The notes under the pieces: generated by a model
Told to the model about the DNA's origin: nothing
What the model saw: only the letters and a program-made list of their open reading frames with translations
Databases searched by the model: none
In this document: in pieces, positions 44,376 through 53,438 of the stretch
Layout of the letters: every line of letters begins with the position of its first letter
How positions within the stretch are numbered: the stretch's first letter is position 1
Program-made: the position numbers and the translations under genes
Assembly: GCA_017307955.1 (NCBI GenBank)
Contig: JAFKFV010000017.1
Location: 94,508-158,507, forward strand
Reading direction: 5' to 3'
Source of the DNA: Allobosea sp.
GTDB lineage: Bacteria > Pseudomonadota > Alphaproteobacteria > Rhizobiales > Kaistiaceae
DNA length: 64,000 nucleotides

Positions 44376-44440
44376 ATCCGGTCCGCATCCTCCGCTGCCC
44401 GCCTCCTCGGGCGCGCGGTGCCGATCGCGAGGTCCGCACC

Positions 44441-46201
44441 ATGTCCAGCCCCGATTTTCCCGCCGGCAGCGAGCCGGCGCCCCGCGACCCGCACTACAAG
44501 TGGGTCGCGCTCAGCAACACGACGCTCGGCATGCTCGCCGCCGCCGTCAACGGCTCGATCCTCCTGATCAGCCTGCCGGCGATCTTCCGCGGCATCCATC
44601 TGAAGCCGCTTGAGCCGAGCAACGTCAACATCCTGCTCTGGTCGATCATGGGCTATATGGTGGCGACCTCGGTGCTGGTCGTGACCTTCGGACGGCTCGG
44701 CGACAGCCTCGGCCGCGCGCGCATCTACAATCTCGGCTTCCTCATCTTCACCGTCTCGGCCGTCGCGCTCAGCCTGATGCCGGGCGATGGCGCCTTCGCG
44801 GCCTGGTACCTGATCGCGGTCCGCATCATCCAGGGCGTCGGCGGCGCGATGCTGATGGCGAATTCCACCGCCATCCTCACCGACGCCTTCCCGGCCGAGC
44901 AGCGCGGCCTCGCGCTCGGCATCAACACGATCGCGGCGATCGGCGGCTCCTTCATCGGCCTCCTGATCGGCGGCCTCCTCGCCGACATCGACTGGCGGCT
45001 CGTCTTCTGGATCAACGTGCCCTTCGGCGTCGTCGGCACGGTCTGGGCCTACTGGAAGCTCAAGGACCGCACTGCGCCGCGCCGCCGCCCGGTCGACTGG
45101 GCCGGCAACATCACCTTCGGCATCGGGCTCATCCTCGTCCTCATCGGCATCACCGAGGGCATCCAGCCCTATGGCGGCCATGCCATGGCCTGGACGAGCC
45201 CGGAAGTCGTGACGCTGCTCGCCGTCGGGCTCGCGCTGCTGGTCGCCTTCCTCGTCATCGAGAGCCGCGTCGCCTATCCGATGTTCGACCTCGCCCTCTT
45301 CCGCATCCGCCCCTTCTCGGCCGGCAATCTCGCCAGCCTCCTCGCGGCGATCGGGCGCGGCGGCCTGCAGTTCATGCTGATCATCTGGCTGCAGGGCATC
45401 TGGCTGCCGCTGCACGGCTATTCCTTCGAGGAGACACCGCTCTGGGCCGGCATCTTCATGCTGCCGCTGACGCTCGGCTTCCTCGTCGCGACCCCCGTCT
45501 CGGGCTGGCTGTCCGATCGTCACGGCGCGCGACCTTATGCCGTCGGCGGCATGCTGATCGGCGCGGCGAGCTTCGCGGCGCTGATGCTGCTGCCACCCGA
45601 TTTCCCCTATCCGCTCTTCGCGCTCTTCCTGTTCCTGAACGGCCTCGGCTCCGGCCTCTTCATCGCCCCCAATTCGACGGCGATCATGAATTCCGTGCCG
45701 CCGGCCGAACGCGGCCAGGCCGCCGGCATGCGCGCGACGACGCTGAATGCCGGTCAGGTGCTGTCGATCGGCATCTTCTTCAGCCTGATGATCCTCGGCC
45801 TCACCGAAAGCCTGCCCTCGGCCATGCATGCGGCACTCGTCGCCAAGGCGGTTCCGGACGCCGTGGCGAGCCAGGCCGCCTCCGCCCCGGCGGTCGCGAG
45901 CCTCTTCGCCGCCTTCCTCGGCTATAATCCGATGGGCGAGCTCATTCCCGCGGCGACGCTGGCGGGCCTGCCGGCCGCGGCGGAGATCACCGGCAAGACC
46001 TTCTTCCCGCATCTGATCGCGGCGCCTTTCATGCACGGGCTCGTCTTCGCCTTCAGCTTCTCGATGATCCTGAACCTCCTGGCGGCGGCGAGTTCCTGGC
46101 TCGCCGGCGGCAAGTTCGTGCACGAGCATGCCGTCCCGATGCATGTGCATGGCCGCGTGCCGCGACCCGAGCCGACCGGCGAGATCCCGGCGGCCGAATG
46201 A
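44441..46201 (+). CDS. MFS drug/metabolite exporter, DHA2 (14-helix) family
   Basis: 586 residues from ATG 44441. About 14 membrane helices. Motif A is FGRLGDSLGRARIYN between helices 2 and 3, and motif C-like glycines occur in AIGGSFIGLLIGGLLAD. The EmrB/QacA-type antiporter layout is clear. A His-rich tail (VHEHAVPMHVHGR) follows the last helix. Its place between haem-degradation and siderophore-reductase genes suggests export of a siderophore or iron-linked compound, but drug export is equally possible. Confidence 0.85.
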   Translation: MSSPDFPAGSEPAPRDPHYKWVALSNTTLGMLAAAVNGSILLISLPAIFRGIHLKPLEPSNVNILLWSIMGYMVATSVLVVTFGRLGDSLGRARIYNLGFLIFTVSAVALSLMPGDGAFAAWYLIAVRIIQGVGGAMLMANSTAILTDAFPAEQRGLALGINTIAAIGGSFIGLLIGGLLADIDWRLVFWINVPFGVVGTVWAYWKLKDRTAPRRRPVDWAGNITFGIGLILVLIGITEGIQPYGGHAMAWTSPEVVTLLAVGLALLVAFLVIESRVAYPMFDLALFRIRPFSAGNLASLLAAIGRGGLQFMLIIWLQGIWLPLHGYSFEETPLWAGIFMLPLTLGFLVATPVSGWLSDRHGARPYAVGGMLIGAASFAALMLLPPDFPYPLFALFLFLNGLGSGLFIAPNSTAIMNSVPPAERGQAAGMRATTLNAGQVLSIGIFFSLMILGLTESLPSAMHAALVAKAVPDAVASQAASAPAVASLFAAFLGYNPMGELIPAATLAGLPAAAEITGKTFFPHLIAAPFMHGLVFAFSFSMILNLLAAASSWLAGGKFVHEHAVPMHVHGRVPRPEPTGEIPAAE

Positions 46202-46247
46202 GGCGCCGCCTCGCGAAGCCGTGACGGGCAGCCGATTGCGGAATCCA

Positions 46248-46281
46248 GTCTTACGCTATATCTTGCGACATATCGTAAGAC
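46248..46281 (+). promoter_or_regulatory. 34-bp palindromic operator upstream of the siderophore-interacting protein gene
   Basis: GTCTTACG (46248-46255) and CGTAAGAC (46274-46281) flank an AT-rich centre with TATATC and ACATAT. The site ends 13 bases before the start codon, so it overlaps the promoter or leader. Layout resembles PadR-family operators often found with this gene family, but no PadR gene is in the window. Confidence 0.55.
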
Positions 46282-46294
46282 CTTGGATGTTCGC

Positions 46295-47056
46295 ATGACC
46301 GCAACCGAAAACCTGCCGCCGCACGCGATCCGCCGCGTGCGGCACGAGACGCGCCGCCGCCGCCTCGAAGTCGCTGAGGCGAACCTGATCACGCCGCGCA
46401 TGAAGCGCATCGTCCTTTCCGGCGACATGGACGGCTTCGTCAGCCTCGGCGCCGACGACCATATCAAGCTGTTCTTCGCCGCCGCCGACGGCACCGCGCA
46501 GATGCGCGATTTCACGCCGCGCGCCTACGACGTCGCCGCCGGCACGCTCACCGTGGATTTCGCGCTGCACGAGGCCGGCCCCGCCGCCGAATGGGCGACC
46601 GCCGCCAAGGTGGGCGACATGCTCGACCTCGGCGGGCCGCGCGGCTCGGCCGTCGTGCCGCATGATTTCGACTGGTACTGGCTGGTCGGCGACGAAACGG
46701 CGCTGCCCGCCATCGGCCGTTTCGTCGAGGAACTTCCGCCCGGCGCCAAGGTGACGACCGCGGTTGCCATCGCCGATGCCGGCGAGCGGCAGAGCTTCGC
46801 GACGAAGGCCGACTGGACCGCGCTCTGGGCCGAGCGAGACACGGCTGGCGCCGACGACACGGCCGCGCTCCTCGCGCTTCTGGATGCCCGTCCCTTCCCC
46901 GCCGGCGACGGCTATATCTTCGTCGCGGCCGAATCCTCCGTCGCCCGCGCCATCCGCGCCCGTCTGCTCGAGCGCGGCCATCCCCGGGCGCAGATGAAGG
47001 CGGCCGGCTACTGGACGCGCGGCCTCGCCGATGCGCATGAGCGCATCGAGGACTGA
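46295..47056 (+). CDS. Siderophore-interacting protein (ferric-siderophore reductase, ViuB type)
   Basis: 253 residues from ATG 46295, preferred over a TTG four codons upstream. FAD-binding motif is RDFTPRAYD; the NAD(P)H-binding half starts near LVGDETALPAIGRF. The C-terminus GYWTRGLADAHE is typical of the family. It reduces ferric siderophore complexes in the cytosol to release iron. It follows the MFS gene but has its own palindromic operator, so is probably separately controlled. Confidence 0.9.
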   Translation: MTATENLPPHAIRRVRHETRRRRLEVAEANLITPRMKRIVLSGDMDGFVSLGADDHIKLFFAAADGTAQMRDFTPRAYDVAAGTLTVDFALHEAGPAAEWATAAKVGDMLDLGGPRGSAVVPHDFDWYWLVGDETALPAIGRFVEELPPGAKVTTAVAIADAGERQSFATKADWTALWAERDTAGADDTAALLALLDARPFPAGDGYIFVAAESSVARAIRARLLERGHPRAQMKAAGYWTRGLADAHERIED

Positions 47057-47072
47057 GGCTCGGCCCTCCGCA

Positions 47073-47552
47073 TCAGAGTTCGGCGAAGCCGGCTTCGGGA
47101 TCGACGAGGCCGTGCAGCCGGTGCGCCGCCACCTTGCCGAAGGCGATCATCATCGCCTTGCGGCGCGCGGCGGTGAGCGGCGTCCTCGGCGGCTCGCGCA
47201 GGATCTCGGCGCCATAGCCGTCGGCGAGGATCAGCCCGGCCTCGGCGGGGAAGATCTCCGCCGGCACGCCGGCATGGCTGGCGAAGAACAGCGCGTCGCA
47301 ATAGGGGCCGTAGTCGAGCCATTTGCGATCGGCGCGGAAATCCTCGATCGACGACTTGATCTCAACGATGGTGATCTCGCCCTGCGGCCCCAGCGCCACG
47401 ATATCGGCGCGCCGGCCATTGCCGAGCCCGAGCTCCGTCACCACCGCATGGCCGCGCGCACGGAAAAGCCGCCCCACGCCCCGCTGCAGGGCATAGGCCA
47501 TATCGGACTGCCGCCCGTCGCGTGGCACGGCGATCGCTGGGGAATAAACCAT
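47073..47552 (-). CDS. mmcB: MmcB-family DNA repair nuclease-like protein
   Basis: 159 residues. The PD-(D/E)xK nuclease core is visible as Asp in GNGRRADIVALG and E-x-K in ITIVEIKSSIEDF. The segment WLDYGPYCDALFFAS matches the Caulobacter MmcB family, which is LexA-regulated and helps in mitomycin-damage repair. Start ATG 47552 may be up to 17 codons too early (next Met at SDMAYALQ). It converges with the siderophore reductase gene. Confidence 0.85.
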   Translation of the reverse strand: MVYSPAIAVPRDGRQSDMAYALQRGVGRLFRARGHAVVTELGLGNGRRADIVALGPQGEITIVEIKSSIEDFRADRKWLDYGPYCDALFFASHAGVPAEIFPAEAGLILADGYGAEILREPPRTPLTAARRKAMMIAFGKVAAHRLHGLVDPEAGFAEL

Positions 47553-47635
47553 GAACGTCAGTCTAGCGCCGCCGGGTATGGACGTTCAAGAGTCGGGTTG
47601 GGGTCAGGGTCGGTCGAAGGACGGTCCGAAGGAAG

Positions 47636-47790
47636 GCCCTCACCCCTTCAGCAAGGCCCTCACCCTAACCCTCTCCCAGAGGGAGAGGGGATGCCGCTGT
47701 GCCGGTTGTCGGGCCAGAATTGCCGGTTGGCAGGCAGAGGCGCCGCCACCCTTCTCCCTCTCCCTCTGGGAGAGGGCCGGGGTGAGGGCC
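47636..47790. repeat. REP/BIME-like intergenic repeat, copy 2
   Basis: A partial unit GGCCCTCACCCC (47636-47647) is followed by the full element at 47655-47790. The left arm is GGCCCTCACCCTAACCCTCT with an inner CCCAGAGGGAGAGGGG hairpin. The right arm is CCCTCTGGGAGAGGGCCGG then GGTGAGGGCC. It lies between mmcB and lpxXL, touching the lpxXL stop side, and resembles copy 1 arm for arm while the centres differ. Confidence 0.85.
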
Positions 47791-47818
47791 TTCCGCCTTC
47801 CAGTAACGCGGGCTCCGC

Positions 47819-48754
47819 CTAGCGCCAGCGATTGTGCAGCCAGAGCCACTGGTCGGGGTGCTCGCGCACCCAGCCTTCGACCACCGACATCACGAGGGCG
47901 GTTCCCGCCGCGACGTCGATCTTGCCCTCTTCGTCTCGGGGCATGTCGAGCGGCGGCGTCAGTTCGACGCGGAAGCGGCCGTCCGGCAGGCGGATGGTGC
48001 GCGCGCCATGCACCGGGCAGTCATATTGCCGGGCGAGCCTTGCGACGAGCGGGTTGGCCGAGACCGGGCGGCCGAAGAAGGGCACCCGCGGGCCGCCGGT
48101 GTGATGCTGGTCGGTGAGGAGGCCGAGATGCTCGCCGCGATCGAGCGCCGCCGCCACCTCGAAGGTGGCGCCGCGGCCGGAGGCGACAAGCTTGCCCATC
48201 AGCTCCTCGCGCCGGGCCATCAGGTCCTGCGCGATGCGGTTGTTGCTCGGCATGCGGAACAGCGCCACGACCGGCAGGCCGAAGCGGGCGGCGACGACGG
48301 CCAGCGCCTCCCAGTTGGCGAGATGGGCCGAGAAGATGATGCCCGGCTTGCCGTCCTCGCGCAGCGCCAGGAACTGGTCGACGCCCTCGATCTCGGTGCG
48401 GCCGCGCTCGGGATGCAGCGGGTCGATGTCGATCAACTGATCGAGATGGACATACTCGACGACGGTATGGCCGAGACTCTCCCAGGCGCCGTCCAGAATC
48501 GCCCGCCGCTCCGCCTCGCTCTTCTCCGGAAAGGCGGCGGCGAGATTGGCGAGGGCGAGTTTCGATTCGGGAACGAAGCGGCCGACGAAGCGGCTGACGC
48601 GGGCGCCGAGCCAGCCGGCTCTCTTCGGCCCGAGCAGGCGCACGAAGCCGATCACCCCGCGCACCGTCGCCGCGATGACGGCATTGACCGCCGGCGAGCG
48701 CAACAGGCGCTTGCCGAATTCCTTGCGGCGGCGGCGCCGCTCGGCTCTCGTCAT
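47819..48754 (-). CDS. lpxXL: Lipid A very-long-chain acyltransferase LpxXL (HtrB/LpxL family)
   Basis: 311 residues. One N-terminal hydrophobic segment (about 21-45) after a basic start anchors it at the inner membrane. The HX4E catalytic motif is His144-Glu149 in SAHLANWEA. GLLTDQHHTGGPRVPFFGRP is the second conserved block. As the last gene of the acpXL cluster it should transfer the 27-hydroxyoctacosanoyl chain from AcpXL to lipid A. Family assignment is firm; chain specificity comes from context. Confidence 0.93.
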   Translation of the reverse strand: MTRAERRRRRKEFGKRLLRSPAVNAVIAATVRGVIGFVRLLGPKRAGWLGARVSRFVGRFVPESKLALANLAAAFPEKSEAERRAILDGAWESLGHTVVEYVHLDQLIDIDPLHPERGRTEIEGVDQFLALREDGKPGIIFSAHLANWEALAVVAARFGLPVVALFRMPSNNRIAQDLMARREELMGKLVASGRGATFEVAAALDRGEHLGLLTDQHHTGGPRVPFFGRPVSANPLVARLARQYDCPVHGARTIRLPDGRFRVELTPPLDMPRDEEGKIDVAAGTALVMSVVEGWVREHPDQWLWLHNRWR

Positions 48755-48761
48755 CGGCGCC

Positions 48762-49787
48762 TCAGAGCATCACGATGATCTTGCCGAACACCTGCCGGCT
48801 TTCGATCCGCTGCAGCGCATCGTCGAGGTCGTCCAGCGTCGCGACGCTGTCGATCACCGGCGAGACGACGCCGCCGGCGATCTTGGCCAGCGCATGGGCG
48901 ATGTTCTCCATCCGGCAGCCGAAGGAGCCGATCAGGCGCAGTTGTTGCTGGTAAAGTTGGAAAAGGTTGATTTCTGTCGAAATACCCGTGGTCGAACCGC
49001 AGGTGACGAGCGTGCCGCCGCGGCGCAGCGAAAACATCGAGCCGGCCCATGTATCGACGCCGACATGCTCGAAGACGACATCGACGCCGCGCTTCCTGGT
49101 GAGCTTGCGGACGACGCCCTCGAAGCGCTCCTCGCGGTAGTTGATGACGTGATGGGCGCCAAGCGCCTTGGCTTTCTCGGCCTTTTCCGGGCTGCCGACC
49201 GTGGTGATCACGGTCGCCCCCGCCGCCTTCGCGAGCTGGATCGCCGCCGTGCCGATGCCCGAGCCGCCGGCCTGGACGAGCACGGTCTGACCCGCCTCGA
49301 GCCGCGCATTGTCGAACAGCATATGCTCGACCGTTCCGAAGGTAACCGGGGTACAGGCCGCATCCCTCAGCGAAACCCCGTCCGGTGCCGGCACCACGAG
49401 CCGCGCCTTCATCGTCACATAGTCGGTCGCGAGGCCATCGATGTGGAAACCGCGGACGCCGGCGACATTCTCGCAAAGATTGTCACGCCCGGCATGGCAG
49501 GCGGGGCACATGCCGCAGGTCTCGGCGCCATAGATCGCGACACGCTGACCGACGGAGAGGCCTTCGACGCCGGGGCCGATGGATTCGATCGTCCCCGCCG
49601 CCTCGGCGCCGACGGTGAGCGGCAGCTTGCGCCGCGCGAAGGCCATGCCGCGCCAGCCCCAGACGTCGATATGGTTGAGCGCCACCGCGCCGATCTTCAG
49701 CCGGACCTCGCCTTCGCCGGGCGCGGGCGCCATCGGCACGTCGACGATCGAGAGCTTGCGGTCGGAGAGGAGCTGCAGGGCGCGCAT
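48762..49787 (-). CDS. Zinc-binding alcohol dehydrogenase of the VLCFA cluster
   Basis: 341 residues from ATG 49787; an in-frame ATG five codons upstream (49802) is possible. MDR fold: GAEAAGTIESIGPGVEGL, structural zinc Cys set CGMCPACHAGRDNLC, and Rossmann motif VQAGGSGIGTAAIQLAK. It is equivalent to the adh2XL gene in rhizobial acpXL clusters, whose exact reaction in VLCFA synthesis is unsettled (enoyl reduction is plausible). It is seven bases from lpxXL and 134 after fabF1XL. Confidence 0.88.
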   Translation of the reverse strand: MRALQLLSDRKLSIVDVPMAPAPGEGEVRLKIGAVALNHIDVWGWRGMAFARRKLPLTVGAEAAGTIESIGPGVEGLSVGQRVAIYGAETCGMCPACHAGRDNLCENVAGVRGFHIDGLATDYVTMKARLVVPAPDGVSLRDAACTPVTFGTVEHMLFDNARLEAGQTVLVQAGGSGIGTAAIQLAKAAGATVITTVGSPEKAEKAKALGAHHVINYREERFEGVVRKLTRKRGVDVVFEHVGVDTWAGSMFSLRRGGTLVTCGSTTGISTEINLFQLYQQQLRLIGSFGCRMENIAHALAKIAGGVVSPVIDSVATLDDLDDALQRIESRQVFGKIIVML

Positions 49788-49921
49788 CGGATCCCAATCC
49801 ATGGCCGCGGACGAACGGCCGTCGAAGAATGGCAGGCGCCGCCCGAAAGGACGGCGTTCATGGTGAGGCTATTAGCGGGTCATCCGCGGCGGCGCCAGTC
49901 TCCCGCCGAAACGGGCCGCGA

Positions 49922-51202
49922 TCAGGCCGGCTCGGCGGCGATCAGGAGGCAGGCATTCTGCCCGCCGAAGCCGAAGGAATTCGAGAGCACCATCGAGACC
50001 GGCGCGCTGCGTGCGACGTTCGGCACCACGTCGAGCGGGATCGAGGGGTCGGGCGTCTCGTAATTGATCGTCGGCGGGACGACGCCGGAGAGGATTGTCT
50101 TCAGCGAGAACACCGCCTCGATGGCGCCGGCCGCGGTCAGCGTATGGCCGATCATCGACTTGTTGGACGAGATCGGCAGCGACTTCATGCGTTCGCCGAA
50201 AACGGCCTCCAGCGACATCGCCTCCATCTTGTCGTTCTCGGGCGTGCCGGTGCCGTGCGCGTTGACGTAATCGACGTCCTCGATCGCCGCGCCGCCATCG
50301 TCCAGCGCCTGCCGGATGGCCGCGATGACCGGCTTGCCGTCGGGCGTCGAGCGGGTGCGGTGGAAGTCGTCGGCCTTCTCGGCGATGCCGCGCACGATGC
50401 CGAGGATCTTGGCGCCGCGCGCCCTGGCCGCGTCATAGTCCTCGAGAACCAGCGCGCCGGCGCCTTCGGCCATCACGAAGCCGTCGCGATCCTTCGAGAA
50501 CGGCCGCGAGGCCTTTTCAGGATCATCGTTGCTGGTCGAGAGCGCCGAAAGCAGCGAGAAACGGACGAGGCCCTCGATGCGCACCGAGCCGTCGGTGCCG
50601 ATCACCAGCGCCGCATCGGTATCGCCGCGGCGGATCGCCTCGACGCCGAGCTGGATCGCCGAGGCGCCGGAGGCGCAGGCTGTCGATAGCCCGATCGGCG
50701 CGCCGCGCGTGCCGAAATGATCGGCGATGCGGTCGGCGACGCAGCCATAGAGCGCGAATTCGTAGGTGTCGGGATCGTTGAGCTGCAGCACGCTCTGGAT
50801 CATGCGGTCATAGGCGTCGCCCGTCGCGCCATCCGTGCCGGCGAAGAAGTCGCGCCGCGCCGGCCACTCGATCTCGACCGGCGGCACCGCCATGAACAGC
50901 ATGCCGGGGAAATCGCCGGGGGCGCCGATGCCCGATTCCGAGACCGCCTCCTCGGCGGCGAGGCGGGCGAGCCGCTCGGAGAGGACCGGCGAGCGCACCT
51001 CGTCGGGAAAGAGGAAATCGACCGTGCCGGCGATCGTGGTGCGCATATGGTCGGTCGGGAAGCGGGTGATGCGGTGGATGCCCGACTTGCCGGCCGTCAG
51101 CGCCGCCCAGTTGTCGTCGACGCCCTGGCCGAGCGAGGACACGACGCCCATGCCCGTCACCGCCACGACCGGCCGCCCGAGATGATCGCGTGTCTTGCCC
51201 AT
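49922..51202 (-). CDS. fabF1XL: Beta-ketoacyl-ACP synthase of VLCFA synthesis (FabF1XL)
   Basis: 426 residues from ATG 51202. The condensing triad is complete: Cys176 in LSTACASGASAIQLG, His316 in VNAHGTGTP, and Lys348/His353 in NKSMIGHTLTAAG. It elongates acyl-AcpXL toward C28. Its partner FabF2XL upstream lacks these residues, so the pair probably acts as a heterodimer. Confidence 0.94.
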   Translation of the reverse strand: MGKTRDHLGRPVVAVTGMGVVSSLGQGVDDNWAALTAGKSGIHRITRFPTDHMRTTIAGTVDFLFPDEVRSPVLSERLARLAAEEAVSESGIGAPGDFPGMLFMAVPPVEIEWPARRDFFAGTDGATGDAYDRMIQSVLQLNDPDTYEFALYGCVADRIADHFGTRGAPIGLSTACASGASAIQLGVEAIRRGDTDAALVIGTDGSVRIEGLVRFSLLSALSTSNDDPEKASRPFSKDRDGFVMAEGAGALVLEDYDAARARGAKILGIVRGIAEKADDFHRTRSTPDGKPVIAAIRQALDDGGAAIEDVDYVNAHGTGTPENDKMEAMSLEAVFGERMKSLPISSNKSMIGHTLTAAGAIEAVFSLKTILSGVVPPTINYETPDPSIPLDVVPNVARSAPVSMVLSNSFGFGGQNACLLIAAEPA

Positions 51203-51262
51203 CGCTCGCCCTTCCACGTCAGATATGGCCCGCAGCCGCCTCACTCGGGCGGCGATGGGGCC

Positions 51263-52480
51263 TCAGCCCGCCGCCTCGACCAGCGCCATGCCCTCGCCGC
51301 GCCAGAAGCCCCAGCTCGTCGCCAGGATCTTCGACGGCGTCTCGGCGGGGCGCTCGATGCCGGTATCGTCGGTCGGAAGATAGAAACCGCGGCGGCCGAT
51401 CGCCAGTGCGGCCAAAGCGACGCGGATCGGGAAATCCGCCTCGATCGCATTGCCGATCAGCGTCTGCGTCGCGCGGATGCCGGCGACGCGCTCATCGGCG
51501 GCGAGATCCTCCCAGAGCGCCCGTTCCTCGGCTGTCGTCGCCGCGATGCCGTTGGCGCCGGAGAGGACAGCGGGGGTGAAGCCGCCGAAATGGCGCGACA
51601 ATTCGTCGAACTGCCGGCTCGCGACGGCGGCCGCCTCGCCCGGACCGCGGCGGCTGCGGCCGGAGAGCACGCCCGTCAGCTTCGCATAGGCCGCGCGGCC
51701 GCGCGCCTCGGCATGGGCACGCGATTCGAGCACCAGGAAGGCGCCGGCCGAACCGGTGATCATGCCGCCTTCGCCGGCGGAGCCACGCTGCCAAACGGTC
51801 TTCGGCGCGCCCTGCCAGAGCGTGCGGCCCATGGCGAGCGAGAGCAGCATGTCCTTGCGCTCGGCATTGTAGGCGGCGCCGACGAGGAAGAGGTCGCCCT
51901 GCCCGGCGGCGATGCGGCGGGCCGCGACCTCGACAGCGGAGACGCCCGCGATCTCCTCGCCCATGAAGGTACGCGAGGACCCGGTCACCTTGTGGACGAT
52001 CGAGATATTGCCGGCGAGAAGGTTCGAGAGCTGCGCGAGGAAGAGCGTCGGGCGAAGGTCGTTGGCGAGATGCTCGTTGAGGAAGGAGGCCGGATCGGCC
52101 GCCGTCTCCAGGCCTTCGAGGATCTGGCCGTCGACTGCGAGATCACGCTCGCCGCCGCCGGCCGCCACCACCATGTCCATGCGCGCGAGGCGATCGAGAT
52201 CGCCGGCAAGGCCGGCATCGGCGAGCGCGAGGCCCGCCGTATAGGTCCCGAGCCGCTGCCAGGTCTCCATCTGCCGCTGGTCGGCACGGCGCGGGATCTG
52301 GCGGTCGAGCTCGAGCGGCACCATCGGGAAGACGGGGAACGGCTTGAACTTCTCCGTTTCCGGCGCCGTGGGGCTGGCGCCGTCGACCGCGAGCGCCTGC
52401 CAATGCGCGTCCAGTCCCTCGCCGAGCGAGGAGATGAGGCCGATGCCGGTGACGAGGACGTCGTTCGCCGCGCCGCTCAT
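51263..52480 (-). CDS. fabF2XL: Ketosynthase-like protein without active site (FabF2XL, chain-length-factor-like)
   Basis: 405 residues. Thiolase-fold landmarks are kept (VLVTGIGLISSLGEGLDAHW, GSAGAFLVLESRAHAEARG). The nucleophile region reads KVTGSSRTFMGEE (around 164-176) with no Cys. The expected NPHGTGT and KS-x-x-GH motifs are replaced by LSGANGIAATT and ATQTLIGNAIEAD. It therefore cannot condense alone and resembles the beta subunit of type II polyketide synthases. Its start overlaps the fabZXL stop by four bases. Confidence 0.92.
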   Translation of the reverse strand: MSGAANDVLVTGIGLISSLGEGLDAHWQALAVDGASPTAPETEKFKPFPVFPMVPLELDRQIPRRADQRQMETWQRLGTYTAGLALADAGLAGDLDRLARMDMVVAAGGGERDLAVDGQILEGLETAADPASFLNEHLANDLRPTLFLAQLSNLLAGNISIVHKVTGSSRTFMGEEIAGVSAVEVAARRIAAGQGDLFLVGAAYNAERKDMLLSLAMGRTLWQGAPKTVWQRGSAGEGGMITGSAGAFLVLESRAHAEARGRAAYAKLTGVLSGRSRRGPGEAAAVASRQFDELSRHFGGFTPAVLSGANGIAATTAEERALWEDLAADERVAGIRATQTLIGNAIEADFPIRVALAALAIGRRGFYLPTDDTGIERPAETPSKILATSWGFWRGEGMALVEAAG

Positions 52481-52959
52481 GTCGCCTCTCCGGCACTGGT
52501 CGCGATGGCCTGCGAGAGCCCCATGGTCGCGGCGCGCTCCAGGAGGGAGGTGCGTAGTTCCTCGGCCGGGAAATCCATGATGCGCAGCGTCAGCTCGGCA
52601 TCGCAGACCGGGCCGTCATGCTCGATGCGCGCCTTGGTGACGGTGAAGCCGGAGCCATCATGCTCGATGCGCGCATGCACGTCGAGGACGGTTCCCGGCC
52701 CGACGAACTTGCGGAACTTGGCCTTCTGCACGCCCATGAAGAAGGGCATGCGCGTGAGCCCGTTCATCCCGAGGATCAGGAAGCCGGAAGCCTGGGCCAT
52801 GGTCTCGATGAGCAGCACACCCGGCATGATCGGATAGCCCGGAAAGTGTCCTTCGAAGACGGGGCTCGCCTCCGGGACATTCGCCTTGGCGTGGATCGTT
52901 CCGGCAGCGGCGTCGAAGGCGACGACGCTGTCGATCATCTGGAAATATTCGAGACGCAT
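52477..52959 (-). CDS. fabZXL: 3-hydroxyacyl-AcpXL dehydratase (FabZXL)
   Basis: 160 residues, hot-dog fold. The FabZ catalytic pair is His38 in FEGHFPGYPIMPG and Glu52 in LLIETMAQASGF. It dehydrates 3-hydroxyacyl chains on AcpXL during VLCFA elongation. It starts eight bases after acpXL, and its ATGA stop overlap with fabF2XL shows tight coupling. Confidence 0.94.
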   Translation of the reverse strand: MRLEYFQMIDSVVAFDAAAGTIHAKANVPEASPVFEGHFPGYPIMPGVLLIETMAQASGFLILGMNGLTRMPFFMGVQKAKFRKFVGPGTVLDVHARIEHDGSGFTVTKARIEHDGPVCDAELTLRIMDFPAEELRTSLLERAATMGLSQAIATSAGEAT

Positions 52960-52966
52960 CGCGCCG

Positions 52967-53248
52967 TCAGGCGTTCTTCTTGGCGATCAGCTCGTCGATA
53001 TGCGCGCAGAGGTTCTTGAGGACGAAATATTCCTCGACCGAAGCCTTGCCCGCGTTCACTTCCTGCGTCCACTGCTCGAGCGGGATCTTGATGCCGAACT
53101 TCTTGTCCAGCGCGAACACGATGTCGAGGAAGTCGAGGCTGTCGATGCCGAGATCGTCGATGGCGTGCATCTCGGGCGTGATCTTCTCGCGCGGGATCTC
53201 GCTCGTCTCGGAGATCACATCGGCAACGATGTCGAACGTGGATGACAT
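52967..53248 (-). CDS. acpXL: Specialised acyl carrier protein AcpXL
   Basis: 93 residues, longer than AcpP. The phosphopantetheine Ser37 is in [20 protein letters not shown]. The C-terminal extension ([20 protein letters not shown]) is characteristic of AcpXL, the carrier for C28 hydroxy fatty acid in rhizobia and Brucella. It is the first gene of the operon; its promoter should lie in 53249-53438. Confidence 0.96.
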   Translation of the reverse strand: MSSTFDIVADVISETSEIPREKITPEMHAIDDLGIDSLDFLDIVFALDKKFGIKIPLEQWTQEVNAGKASVEEYFVLKNLCAHIDELIAKKNA

Positions 53249-53438
53249 GGCGGTCCGTGGTCCTATGTTCTCGCGGCCTCAGGATGGTCAGACCGGCCGC
53301 ATCGAGGCGGCACGAGCCGCAAGCGCTGCCGCCCGGCCAGTCCGGAGGGCCGGATAGCGAAGCAATGGCTGCCGTCCTGATACCGTGGACTGTCGCGAAA
53401 TACCAGCCTGTCGGGTCGCCGCACCCCTTGCCCCGCGC

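Noticed and set aside
51263..52480. FabF2XL as a decayed pseudogene
   Set aside because: The frame is intact, coupled by overlap to fabZXL, and loss of the active site is expected for a chain-length-factor-like partner.
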